A DNA stretch of 64,000 bases from CBIFVZ01 sp966185765. Lineage in GTDB: Bacteria > Pseudomonadota > Gammaproteobacteria > Enterobacterales > Enterobacteriaceae. Both the position numbers and the translations under genes were made by a program. Below are positions 1-8,514 of this stretch, one piece after another. The stretch is from contig CBIFVZ010000006.1 of NCBI GenBank assembly GCA_966185765.1, positions 33,503 through 97,502 of the forward strand, in the 5' to 3' direction. The notes beneath the pieces were generated by a model, which saw only the letters and a list, made by a program, of their open reading frames with translations, ran no database searches and had not been told where the DNA came from. Position 1 is the stretch's first letter, and each line of letters starts with the position of its first letter.

Positions 1-334
1 CGAGAAACGATTCAGTAGCGCTACTTAGCACCCAGTCAAAAATTTCCTCGGGTGTGGAGTTTAAAATATTCTCTTTTTGCCTGACGTAGTTTTTTTCTGT
101 AATGCTGGTCCATTTTTTTGTCGGCAACGTTTTTTTCAGATGAGGTTTAAACTCCTCGTAAAACCGGTCAACGCACTCCACCATATTGCGGCGCACTTCG
201 GGCAGGTGTCCGTCTTTGAAAAATACGGTAATAATCAGCCCCAGCTTGACCGCCGGGCGACCGTCTTTATAGTTTACCGAGGCTTCCGGCAACCATTTTT
301 CGATATAGTGCAGGTCAATGTCCTGAGATTCCAT
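1..334 (-). CDS. DUF3396-type T6SS immunity protein, copy 1 (5' part only)
   Basis: First 111 codons of a fourth gene of the immunity array; the rest lies beyond the left edge. The start is the ATG giving MESQDIDLHYIEKWLPEASV, preceded by an AGGAGA ribosome site as in its neighbours. Residues 1-30 match copy 2, while the stretch FKPHLKKTLPTKKWTSIT (about residues 62-80) matches copy 4, so this copy is also a mosaic. Inferred role, by family: binds and neutralises a VRR-Nuc effector of the type seen upstream. Whether the gene is intact cannot be seen. Confidence 0.8.
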   Translation of the reverse strand, partial: MESQDIDLHYIEKWLPEASVNYKDGRPAVKLGLIITVFFKDGHLPEVRRNMVECVDRFYEEFKPHLKKTLPTKKWTSITEKNYVRQKENILNSTPEEIFDWVLSSATESFL

Positions 335-389
335 TTTTATTTCTCCTGTCCGTAGCGCCTGAATTACGGTTTTTGCCCCGGTTATGCCG

Positions 390-412
390 CGCGCAACCAG
401 ATAAGTTGCCCG
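390..412 (-). promoter_or_regulatory. intercistronic hairpin after immunity copy 2
   Basis: Imperfect stem (7 of 8 pairs, CGCGCAAC with GTTGCCCG) just downstream of the copy 2 stop codon. Equivalent hairpins follow copies 3 and 4. There is no following T-run on the minus strand, so a transcript-stability or processing role is more likely than full termination. Confidence 0.4.
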
Positions 413-421
413 TGAGCGGTT

Positions 422-1630
422 TTATTTAAACACGCTGCCTTTGTCTTCCCGCTCCAGCAGCGACCAGGTGACATTAAACGCCTGCTCTTTACGATCTTTA
501 AAGGGCGGCATTCTCTGTCCTTCACTGACATGGATATCGCGTAGCAGGCCATTTTTAATGGTCGCCCAGTGCCCGGCATGTGGTGCGGGTTCACCGGTAT
601 TACAGGTGATGCGGGTATCTTCTGGCGAAGGCGTTTCTTCCTGTTCACTCAGCAAATCGCTGGCGCTGTCAAAGCGTGCAAACCACTTCATTGACGATTG
701 CTCATCAAAAACCAATGCATCATAACCGCAATAAAAATGCAGCCCCTTGTGACCGTCCTGGCGAACCGGACGGATGATTTGATTGACTTTTACCAGTTCA
801 GGTGGAAATCCCTCGGTATTGACTTCACCCAGCGCAGGCGGCAATTCGCCCGTTTTCAGGATAATACCGTTGTTATAAGGAAGTACGGACATTTCCGGGC
901 TGTTTATCAGACGTCTTCTGATGTTATCCACGCCCCCTAATTTATTAAGCCACGGTGTGCCGATAATATTATACCAGCAGGGACCTTTCAGGCCTTCTAC
1001 AGCTTCGCCACCTTCCAGTGTGCCCAGGGAATCAACCATCACACCAGAAAACCTCTGGGCTAGATTATATTCATAAGGAAACATATTTTCACGGTCGTAG
1101 GGGAGTGCGAAGGAGAGACCGGCATAACCACTTTCCACAGAAAAAGTATTACATAACCATACTAACCAACCCTGAAAACGCGAAAGCCCATCCTTTCCTT
1201 TTAGTAGAGAAAAAGGGAGGGTGAGTTTAATTACTGAACGATCGTTTTCATTATGGTAAACCCGCATTCCCATTATGAGGATAGCGTAATCTGGGGCGAG
1301 AAATGCTTCGGTTGCACTATTCAAGGCCCAGGAAAAAATCTCTTCATGTGAAGACTCAAGGATGCCTTGTTTCTTTTTGTTGTAGTTGTTCTCAGTAATG
1401 CTGGTCCATCTTTTATTAACAACGGTTTTTTTTAAATGTTGTTTATGTTCTGCATAAAATCGATCAACACATTCCACCATTTTTTTGCGGACTTCTGGCA
1501 GGTGTCCATCTTTAAAAAACATGGTAATAATCAGCCCCAGTTTGACCGCCGGGCGACCGTCTTTATAGTTCACCGAGGCTTCCGGCAACCATTTCTCGAT
1601 ATAGTGCAGGTCAATGTCCTGAGATTCCAT
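422..1630 (-). CDS. DUF3396-type T6SS immunity protein, copy 2
   Basis: 402-residue protein of the type VI immunity family (DUF3396), the family that protects Salmonella from TseV VRR-Nuc effectors. No signal peptide, so presumably cytosolic, where it would bind a DNA-targeting toxin. The start chosen is MESQDIDL, with AGGAG eight bases upstream; longer in-frame starts would place the ribosome site inside the gene. Residues 1-110 resemble copy 3, residues about 200-330 (for example WYNIIGTPWLNKLGGVDN) resemble copy 4, and the last 65 or so residues are almost identical to copy 3. This points to recombination between neighbours. Family assignment is from remembered sequence pattern; partner specificity is unknown. 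Confidence 0.82.
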   Translation of the reverse strand: MESQDIDLHYIEKWLPEASVNYKDGRPAVKLGLIITMFFKDGHLPEVRKKMVECVDRFYAEHKQHLKKTVVNKRWTSITENNYNKKKQGILESSHEEIFSWALNSATEAFLAPDYAILIMGMRVYHNENDRSVIKLTLPFSLLKGKDGLSRFQGWLVWLCNTFSVESGYAGLSFALPYDRENMFPYEYNLAQRFSGVMVDSLGTLEGGEAVEGLKGPCWYNIIGTPWLNKLGGVDNIRRRLINSPEMSVLPYNNGIILKTGELPPALGEVNTEGFPPELVKVNQIIRPVRQDGHKGLHFYCGYDALVFDEQSSMKWFARFDSASDLLSEQEETPSPEDTRITCNTGEPAPHAGHWATIKNGLLRDIHVSEGQRMPPFKDRKEQAFNVTWSLLEREDKGSVFK

Positions 1631-1685
1631 TTTCATTTCTCCTGTCCCTGGTGCCTGAATCACGGTCTTTGCCCCGGTTATGCTG

Positions 1686-1708
1686 CGGGCAACCAGAAAA
1701 GTTGCCCG
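1686..1708 (-). promoter_or_regulatory. intercistronic hairpin after immunity copy 3
   Basis: Perfect 8-bp stem CGGGCAAC / GTTGCCCG with a 7-base loop, nine bases past the copy 3 stop codon. No T-run follows in the direction of transcription. Confidence 0.45.
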
Positions 1709-1716
1709 TGAGTGGT

Positions 1717-2925
1717 TTATTTAAATACGCTGCCTTTGTCTTCCCGCTCAAGCAGCGACCAGGTGACATTAAACGCCTGCTCTTTACGGTCTTTAAAGGG
1801 CGGCATTCTCTGGCCTTCACTGACATGAATATCGCGCAGCAGGCCATTTTTGATGGTGGCCCAGTGCCCGGCATGCGGTGCGGGTTCACCGGTATTGCAG
1901 GTGATGCGGGTATCTTCTGGCGAAGGAGTCTTTTCCTGTTCACTCAGCAAATCACTGGCGCTGTCGAATCGTCTGTACCATTTCATTGTGGAGGTTTCGG
2001 TAAACTGATGGTCTTCATATTCTGACCAGAAATGCAGCGAGCGTGTTTTGTTAAACCTGATGGGCCTGATGATTTGGTTAATTTTCACCAGTTCAGGAGG
2101 TAGCCCCTCGGAGTTGATTTCACCCATCGCAGGCGGCAGCTCGCCAGTTTTCAGGATAATGCCGCTGTTGTAAGACAGCGTCGTAATTTCAGGCGTATGC
2201 TTTAGTTTCTGAGTAATCGCCTCCCTTCCTCCAAGTTTTTCAATCCAGTGATTACCAATAACGGTGTACCAACACGGACCTTTTAATCCGATCACGGCAC
2301 CGGTGCCTTCAAGGGTTCCTATTGAGTCAACCATCGTGCCGGAGAAACGTTTGGCTAAGCTATACTCGTAAGGGAACATACTTTCACGCGAGTATGGTAG
2401 AATAAATGATAGTCCGGCATAACCGACCTCAACATTAAAAGTATTGCAAAGCCACATCAGCCATTGCTGATAAGCGTTGAGTCCGGTCTTATTGTGAATA
2501 TAAGATAATGGAAGACATATTTTAATGACAGAACGATCTGTATCGTTATGAAATATTGGTTTTCCCATAATGAGAATACTGTAATCCGGTGCAGTAAAAT
2601 CCGTTTCGGCGCTCCCTGCATACCATGAAAAAATCTCTTCTTTTGACGATTCAAGGATGCTTTGTTTCTTTTTATTGTAATTATTCTCAGTAATGCTGGT
2701 CCATCTCTTGTTAACGATGGTTTTTTTTAAGTGTTGGCTGTTTTCAGCATAAAACCGGTCCACGCATTCCACCATTTTTTTGCGGACTTCGGGCAGGTGT
2801 CCGTCTTTAAAAAACACGGTAATAATCAGCCCCAGTTTGACCGCCGGGCGACCGTCTTTATAGTTTACCGAGGCATCCGGCAACCATTTTTCGATATAGT
2901 GCAGGTCAATGCCCTGAGATTCCAT
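1717..2925 (-). CDS. DUF3396-type T6SS immunity protein, copy 3
   Basis: 402 residues, the same length as copies 2 and 4, starting MESQGIDLHYIEKWLPDASV. It is the most divergent copy in the middle: about residues 100-130 (FSWYAGSAETDFTAPDYS) and 215-330 (for example VIGNHWIEKLGGREAITQKL) differ strongly from both neighbours, while the first 60 and last 65 residues are nearly invariant. A conserved frame around a variable core is what is expected of an immunity protein that has changed its toxin partner; that reading is inference. It lies in the same transcription unit as copies 2 and 4, about 1.3 kb repeat spacing. Confidence 0.82.
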   Translation of the reverse strand: MESQGIDLHYIEKWLPDASVNYKDGRPAVKLGLIITVFFKDGHLPEVRKKMVECVDRFYAENSQHLKKTIVNKRWTSITENNYNKKKQSILESSKEEIFSWYAGSAETDFTAPDYSILIMGKPIFHNDTDRSVIKICLPLSYIHNKTGLNAYQQWLMWLCNTFNVEVGYAGLSFILPYSRESMFPYEYSLAKRFSGTMVDSIGTLEGTGAVIGLKGPCWYTVIGNHWIEKLGGREAITQKLKHTPEITTLSYNSGIILKTGELPPAMGEINSEGLPPELVKINQIIRPIRFNKTRSLHFWSEYEDHQFTETSTMKWYRRFDSASDLLSEQEKTPSPEDTRITCNTGEPAPHAGHWATIKNGLLRDIHVSEGQRMPPFKDRKEQAFNVTWSLLEREDKGSVFK

Positions 2926-2990
2926 TTTCATTTCTCCTGTCCGTAGCGCCTGAATCACGGTCTTTGCCCCGGCTGTGCTGTGTTACCTTT

Positions 2991-3013
2991 CGGGCAGCCT
3001 AACCGGCTGCCCG
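2991..3013 (-). promoter_or_regulatory. intercistronic hairpin after immunity copy 4
   Basis: Perfect 9-bp stem CGGGCAGCC / GGCTGCCCG with a 5-base loop. Compared with the hairpins after copies 2 and 3 the inner pairs have changed on both strands (CAAC/GTTG to CAGC/GCTG), so pairing has been kept despite sequence change. Confidence 0.5.
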
Positions 3014-3023
3014 CGAGTCAGTT

Positions 3024-4232
3024 TTATTTAAAGACGCTGCCTTTGTCTTCCCGCTCCAGCAGTGACCAGGTGACGTTAAATTCCTGCTCTTTACGGTCTG
3101 TGAATGGCGGCATTCGCTGGCCTTCGCTGACATGGATATCGCGCAGCAGACCATTTTTGATAGTCGCCCAGTGCCCTGCATGTGGTGCGGGTTCACCGGT
3201 GTTGCAGGTGATACGGGTATCTTCTGGCGCTGTGCTACCTTCCTGCTCGCTCAGTAAATCGCTGGCGCTGTCAAAGCGTGCAAACCACTTTTTGGATGAT
3301 TCTTTGTCAAAAACCAGTGCATCATACTCGCAATAAAAATGCAGCCCGTTGTGGCCGTCCTGGCGAACCGGACGGATGATTTGATTGACTTTTACCAGTT
3401 CAGGTGGAAACCCCTCGGTATTGACTTCACCCAGCGCAGGCGGCAATTCTCCAGTTTTCAGGATAATACCGTTATTATAGGGCAGGATAGATATTTCCGG
3501 GCTGGTTGTCAGGCTTCGCTTGATGTTATCAACACCACCCAGTTTATTAAGCCACGGTGTACCGATGATATTATACCAGCAGGGGCCTTTCAGGCCTTCT
3601 ACAGCTTCGCCACCTTCTAACACACCCAATGAGTCAACCATTGTTCCGGAAAAACGCTGGGCTAACGCATATTCATAAGGGAACATACGTTCAAAGGCAT
3701 AGGGCATAATAAAGGATAATCCTGCATAACCCGATTCGACGTTGAAGGTATTACATAGCCATAGCAGCCAATTTTGATACTGTAGCAGCCTGTCGTTTTC
3801 TTTTAGATAAGACAGGGGTAATTCAATTTTAATCACCGAGCGATCGCTGTCATTATGAAATATGCGACTCCCCACAGTAACTATGGAATAATCCGGTGCG
3901 AGAAAGGATTCAGTAGCACTGCTTAATACCCAGTCAAAAATCTCCTCGGGCGCGGAGTTTAAAATATCCTCTTTTTGCCTGGCGTAGTTTTTTTGCGTAA
4001 TGCTGGTCCATTTTTTTGTCGGTAACGTTTTTTTCAGGTGAGGTTTAAACTCATCGTAAAACTTGTCAACACATTCCACCATTTTTTTGCGGACTTCGGG
4101 CAAATGTCCGTCTTTAAAAAACACGGTAATAATCAGCCCCAGCTTGACCGCCGGGCGACCGTCTTTATAGTTTACCGAGGCTTCCGGCAACCATTTTTCA
4201 ATATAGCGTAAGTTGGTTTCCTGAGTGTCCAT
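3024..4232 (-). CDS. DUF3396-type T6SS immunity protein, copy 4 (effector-proximal)
   Basis: 402 residues, starting MDTQETNLRYIEKWLPEASV. It begins 12 bases after the stop of the VRR-Nuc effector, with an AGGAA site before the ATG, so it is the likely cognate immunity gene. The family (DUF3396, type VI immunity) is known to include the TsiV proteins that block TseV nucleases by direct binding; here that is inferred from position and family. The first residues differ from the MESQ of the other copies, and it lacks the SEQEETPSPED variant of the C-terminal block, having SEQEGSTAPED instead. No membrane segment or signal peptide. Confidence 0.85.
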   Translation of the reverse strand: MDTQETNLRYIEKWLPEASVNYKDGRPAVKLGLIITVFFKDGHLPEVRKKMVECVDKFYDEFKPHLKKTLPTKKWTSITQKNYARQKEDILNSAPEEIFDWVLSSATESFLAPDYSIVTVGSRIFHNDSDRSVIKIELPLSYLKENDRLLQYQNWLLWLCNTFNVESGYAGLSFIMPYAFERMFPYEYALAQRFSGTMVDSLGVLEGGEAVEGLKGPCWYNIIGTPWLNKLGGVDNIKRSLTTSPEISILPYNNGIILKTGELPPALGEVNTEGFPPELVKVNQIIRPVRQDGHNGLHFYCEYDALVFDKESSKKWFARFDSASDLLSEQEGSTAPEDTRITCNTGEPAPHAGHWATIKNGLLRDIHVSEGQRMPPFTDRKEQEFNVTWSLLEREDKGSVFK

Positions 4233-4244
4233 ATTTATTCCTGT

Positions 4245-5555
4245 TTACTGCGCAGCGCCGATGGCGGTTGCGGTACCGGTACCAATGCTCAGGGCGGCAG
4301 CAAGATATCTCCATGCCGTCATCGCAAGCCGAATAATAAGTAAAAAAGCAGCAACAAGGGCTTCCGGTATTGCACACGTCACCACAAGCGCACCTATCCC
4401 TATACAAATAAGCACTACGCCTACCGCTTTCGCCAGGTCAAGCAGGATCTGCGCCCAGTCAACCTGGCGAAGCATTTCCAGCGTCATATCCGTCACGCGC
4501 TGAATCTCCTGCCAGGCTGCGCGTAACTGCTCGCTGGTCCATGAGGCGAATTGCTTGCCGGTTTCGCTGACCCAGACCCAGGCATCGCTTGCCTGCTGGT
4601 AGACCCACTCACCGCTGTCGTTAAGCCAGCCTGCTATTTTCTCAAGTTTATTCTGAACGTCGTTTGATAGTGCATTCCAGCCTTTGGCGACACCTTTTAC
4701 CATGCCTTCGGTAAGATCGCCCACTAAGCCACCGCGCCATGTCCAGGGTTCAATTTTTGCCGGAACAGGGGCTGACGGTGGGCGGGGGAAGAAGACCGGC
4801 GGGAACAGAAACAGTGGCCAGTATTTCGCACCATTGGTCTTCCACGCTTTCATGGTGGCGTTAACCACCTGGTCAATCCACTGCTGCTCTTGCGGGCGGC
4901 AGTCATGGATTTCCAGGATGGTCATACGTTCTCTGTCTCTACCAACAATCAACATATAATCTCTGTACTGTCGCCAACCTAAAACATCCTCCGGAAACTT
5001 CACCTCAACCAGCCGCTCCAGATTGTCCACATGCATAACGCCTTCTGAGTCCGGCCCCGCCAGCCCCGGCCAGCGGTCGGTTTTGTCTTTCACAATAATA
5101 ATATCCGGGCGGCGATAGATGCCTTTGCCCTTCTCCGGGAACGGGTTAAGCGTATGGCGACGACCGGGGCCTTCGGCGTCCCGCAGGCTGCTGCTGAGGT
5201 AGGGGCGCGGCGGCGTGGTGCGTATATCAAAGGGCACTTCGGCTTTGTACCACCAGCGGTAGTCATAATTCTTCTCATCAATACGAATAAGCCCGCTTAA
5301 CATGAGCTGCTTCAGGCTCATCTGATACGTGCGCCCTTCGCGGCGAATTTCTGCCGACAGCTGAGGGAAACGCATCGCGTATTCCACCTTTATATGCAGA
5401 TACTGGCGGTTTTGCGTGGTGGGCAAACTCGACTGCTTTTCCACCATTTCAACGCCGGTGGTAGTACAGTCCCATGCGTTATTATTTTTACCCAACACAT
5501 TGTCTGGCACGTCCGGCGAGGACGTGATATCGGGGGCGTCCGGCAGTTCCATCAT
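4245..5555 (-). CDS. VRR-Nuc domain T6SS effector (TseV-like)
   Basis: 436-residue probable antibacterial nuclease. The central VRR-Nuc (PD-(D/E)xK) core is visible: RRPDIIIVKD with D151, then LVEVKFPED with E184 and K186, then the QYRDY motif near 196-200. Family members cut branched or structured DNA in target cells. Residues 255-275 are proline-rich, followed by a Trp-rich region and a strongly hydrophobic stretch at about 375-430 that could form two membrane spans, which is unusual for a DNA-targeting toxin. The start ATG overlaps the vgrG stop by four bases and an immunity gene follows after 12 bases, so loading on this VgrG and neutralisation by the neighbour are the natural inference. 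No PAAR motif and no adaptor (DUF4123/DUF1795) gene is seen beside it. Confidence 0.85.
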   Translation of the reverse strand: MMELPDAPDITSSPDVPDNVLGKNNNAWDCTTTGVEMVEKQSSLPTTQNRQYLHIKVEYAMRFPQLSAEIRREGRTYQMSLKQLMLSGLIRIDEKNYDYRWWYKAEVPFDIRTTPPRPYLSSSLRDAEGPGRRHTLNPFPEKGKGIYRRPDIIIVKDKTDRWPGLAGPDSEGVMHVDNLERLVEVKFPEDVLGWRQYRDYMLIVGRDRERMTILEIHDCRPQEQQWIDQVVNATMKAWKTNGAKYWPLFLFPPVFFPRPPSAPVPAKIEPWTWRGGLVGDLTEGMVKGVAKGWNALSNDVQNKLEKIAGWLNDSGEWVYQQASDAWVWVSETGKQFASWTSEQLRAAWQEIQRVTDMTLEMLRQVDWAQILLDLAKAVGVVLICIGIGALVVTCAIPEALVAAFLLIIRLAMTAWRYLAAALSIGTGTATAIGAAQ

Positions 5556-8125
5556 GACGATTTCTCCCTTAACTCGGTTTCCATTTGCAGCGGTTCATCG
5601 CCGTAAAACCACATCTCTTCTTCCGGCTGTGCTTTTTTACTCACAACGTGCAGTTCCACGTCTTCTGGCGCACGGGTGTACACAGGCAGGGTTTTGCCTT
5701 CCTGGTCGGTATAGCCGCTTATCGTACGCCCGGACGCCGTCGTCAGGCGCCACGGCGTGTTGATGAGCAGGTTGCCGTTTTTATCCATCAACTGATAGAG
5801 CGCGGAATAACCATACGCGCCGCCGAGTACCGGCATAGTGACCGGCTCAGAAGCCTGCGCCAGGCGGGCATAATGCCCGGCGCGGGTGCGGTAATCGCCC
5901 TGGGTGCCATGCTCAATCTGGTAAGCGTTCAGCGTGATGTAGCTGCCACCCGCATTCAGCGTGATGCGCTTTTTCGCGGTGATATGGATTTCATCTTCCG
6001 TGCTGACAATGTTAATCCCTTTGCGCGCCAGCAGTTCGATGGTGTCGTTCTGTGCCTGAATACTGACCGGCCCCTGGTTGGCAATGAGTTTTATGCCAAG
6101 TTTGCGCACAAACACCCCAAGCTGCGCCCCAATCCCCATAAACAGTTTTTTCACCACGCTGATATCGGCATTATTGCCTGCGCTGACGGTCAGGTTTTGT
6201 TTTGCCGAGACCTGGAGGTGCTCACCGCTTGTCAGCGCCACGCCGTCTGGTGCGCTCAGGTGCAGCACGCGGGCCTGCATATCCCGGATTTGTTTATCCA
6301 GCAGGTTAATCTGTGCCTGTAGCTCTGCGGTACAAGCCTGTGAGGCCTGTGCGTCGTCAGAGATAGCCTGCATTTCGTTTTGCGCCGCCTCTAACCGGCC
6401 GATGGCGGGCGCCATTTCCAGCGCCTGGCCCTGGGCTTTTGTTTGCTCATCGGCGGTGATAAAAATACCTTTACCCGCGCGAATGGCTCCCCAGCCATCG
6501 GTCCTGAGTTCAAAACCGCTGCCGCGCGGGTCCCGGTTCTGGTCAACCAGATACCCCATGTTGAGCTGAGATTTGCCGCTGTTATCCGTTGATATTTTTA
6601 CGGATTCCTTCCCGCGGTTATCGTCCAGGCGAATTTTATTGTTGGCAGATGTGCGCAATACGTTGCGTTTGTAGTTGGCAATCGTAACCAGATCCGGGTG
6701 TGCAGAGTCGTGAAGCACACCGGCGATATAAGGCCGGTCCGGGTTGCCGTCTTCAAACGCAATCGCCACTTCAGTGCCTGCCAGCAGCGGCAGATGCAGG
6801 CCATAGGTGTCACCGGCATAAGGCCGTGCCTGGCGCACCCACAGGCTCTCCTCCCCGGTGCGCCAGCGGGCACGGTCAAACAGCATGTTGACTTTATAAC
6901 GCCCATCTTTGTCGATATGGGCGTAAATGTCGTTTTCCTGGCTGCTGGTGACGCGTGCGGGCAGCGTACCTGCCATAACCGGACGTGGTTTGAGCGGCGG
7001 GCGCCAGGTGCGCTGCCCGGTGGCGGGAATGGCGCTAAATGCTGTTTCCAGGCTGCGGTCACGGCGTGCACTACAGCGCAGGCCGGTAATCACTAACGGC
7101 TGGCTAAAAGCCGTGTCTGTGTTGCTACCGCTTATGTGCACTCGCGCGCCTGCGCTGAGCGTGGCAGCGTTGCACACGCCGGTAAGGATAGTCTGGTCGT
7201 TTAAATAACGTTCGTGGTGCAGGCGGGCATAAAAAAGACCAGTTTCTGGCTCCGGCTGTGGGGCCTGCCCCTGTGTGAGGAAGTTATCCGCAAAATGATA
7301 AGCCTCTCCGTATGTGGTGGTCTCGTCACTGCGCCCGGCGGCCTGGGCATCCATATCGGCCGCGGCATCGCGGTAGTTGTAATCGCGGGTGAAGACGGAT
7401 TTCTCCACCACGTTGTGGCGGCTCTGTAGGCTCCAGGCTGATTCACCGCCACCGTCATGCATCCCGGAGGGCGCTACCGCCGGTAGCGTGATTTCAGGGG
7501 TATAACCGTGCGGGGCATCATAAAACTCCACCACATCAATATTGAGGCGCGTATCGGTTGTGAAGCGAAACCAGACTCCGATCTCAGCCAGTAAGCGGCT
7601 GATAAAACCTAAATCCGTCTCGCCTGGCTGGAAAACCTGCTCGCGGCGCGGGTACTCATGCGCAAGGTTGAATAAAAAGTCCTGACCGCGCATACCGTGA
7701 CGCTCACGCAGGATCTTTTCGACTATCTGCGGTACCGACATATCCTGATAAATAGCGTACTGGCGGCTGTGTTTGAGTAGCGCCAGACGTGGCTGCAATG
7801 TTAGCTGATAGCGGGTTTCATCACGCGAGGTCGATAACCGCCTGAATGCCGTCACTACACCCTGAATGGTGCGCACCGGCTGCTGCACGGCAACACCAAA
7901 CGCCTGCGCAACCCTGGTATGCAGCACCAGCCTGGCAGGTTTCAGCAGCATGTGCTGCGCACTGAGGCCGTGGTCCGTGGATGTGAACTCAATGTTCCAG
8001 TGGAAAGGGCGACTCAGATGCTCATGACCCGTAAAAGAAACGACATCAAGCGCAGACAGGCAGTTTTGTACCGACAGCTGATGATGGCTGTGGCTGAAAA
8101 TCAGAGGTATGGCGGTATCCGTCAC
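5552..8125 (-). CDS. vgrG: Type VI secretion spike protein VgrG
   Basis: 857-residue trimeric spike of the type VI apparatus. The N-terminal half has the gp27/gp5-like VgrG fold (SRPFHWNIEFTST, then YPRREQVFQPGETDLGFISR around residues 170-195), followed by the OB-fold region and the DUF2345 beta-helix (ISVVKKLFMGIGAQLGVFVR). After about residue 770 comes an extension, LYQLMDKNGNLLINTPWRL and on, with the look of a transthyretin-like domain, which in other VgrGs binds the cargo effector. GTG start, with AAGGAGG six bases upstream. No structural T6SS genes are in the window, so this is an orphan vgrG module that would depend on an apparatus encoded elsewhere. Confidence 0.93.
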   Translation of the reverse strand: MTDTAIPLIFSHSHHQLSVQNCLSALDVVSFTGHEHLSRPFHWNIEFTSTDHGLSAQHMLLKPARLVLHTRVAQAFGVAVQQPVRTIQGVVTAFRRLSTSRDETRYQLTLQPRLALLKHSRQYAIYQDMSVPQIVEKILRERHGMRGQDFLFNLAHEYPRREQVFQPGETDLGFISRLLAEIGVWFRFTTDTRLNIDVVEFYDAPHGYTPEITLPAVAPSGMHDGGGESAWSLQSRHNVVEKSVFTRDYNYRDAAADMDAQAAGRSDETTTYGEAYHFADNFLTQGQAPQPEPETGLFYARLHHERYLNDQTILTGVCNAATLSAGARVHISGSNTDTAFSQPLVITGLRCSARRDRSLETAFSAIPATGQRTWRPPLKPRPVMAGTLPARVTSSQENDIYAHIDKDGRYKVNMLFDRARWRTGEESLWVRQARPYAGDTYGLHLPLLAGTEVAIAFEDGNPDRPYIAGVLHDSAHPDLVTIANYKRNVLRTSANNKIRLDDNRGKESVKISTDNSGKSQLNMGYLVDQNRDPRGSGFELRTDGWGAIRAGKGIFITADEQTKAQGQALEMAPAIGRLEAAQNEMQAISDDAQASQACTAELQAQINLLDKQIRDMQARVLHLSAPDGVALTSGEHLQVSAKQNLTVSAGNNADISVVKKLFMGIGAQLGVFVRKLGIKLIANQGPVSIQAQNDTIELLARKGINIVSTEDEIHITAKKRITLNAGGSYITLNAYQIEHGTQGDYRTRAGHYARLAQASEPVTMPVLGGAYGYSALYQLMDKNGNLLINTPWRLTTASGRTISGYTDQEGKTLPVYTRAPEDVELHVVSKKAQPEEEMWFYGDEPLQMETELREKSS

Positions 8126-8514
8126 AACTGACCTCCTTGTCAGATTACGAACGGGAATGGGGTGATTTTGTCTGTGCCCTGCGGCGAGCCAGCCACTTTT
8201 GTTGTAGAGGCTGTTTCACAGCAGTGGTCCGGCAGCAGTACGTCCTGAACAGCAATAAAATCGGTCAAACACAGGTGAAATATTCGCAAGGGTGACTACT
8301 TCACCGCTGCATATTAACGTGTTCCGGTTTGGCTTAAAAGACTTTGTTTTCTGGTAGTTAGAGGTTGCTGTTACGAAATGTTTTGCCGCGCAGGCTTAGA
8401 GTTTGATTGTTGGGGTTGGTTGGTGGAGCAAGGGATAAGGGTGTTCGACTATCTCTGGTCGATACCTGTCTCTGTCAGAAAAACGGGAATGCACGTGTAG
8501 GGCACGATGTGACG
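8126..8514. other. intergenic gap upstream of vgrG
   Basis: 389 bases between the vgrG start and the end of the cas3 relic. Apart from the vgrG ribosome site I see no gene, RNA, CRISPR repeat or clear terminator. A vgrG promoter should lie here. Confidence 0.5.

Noticed and set aside
5585..6322. Long plus-strand open frame opposite vgrG (245 codons)
   Set aside because: Shadow of the G+C-rich vgrG gene in another frame; no ribosome site, no recognisable domain.
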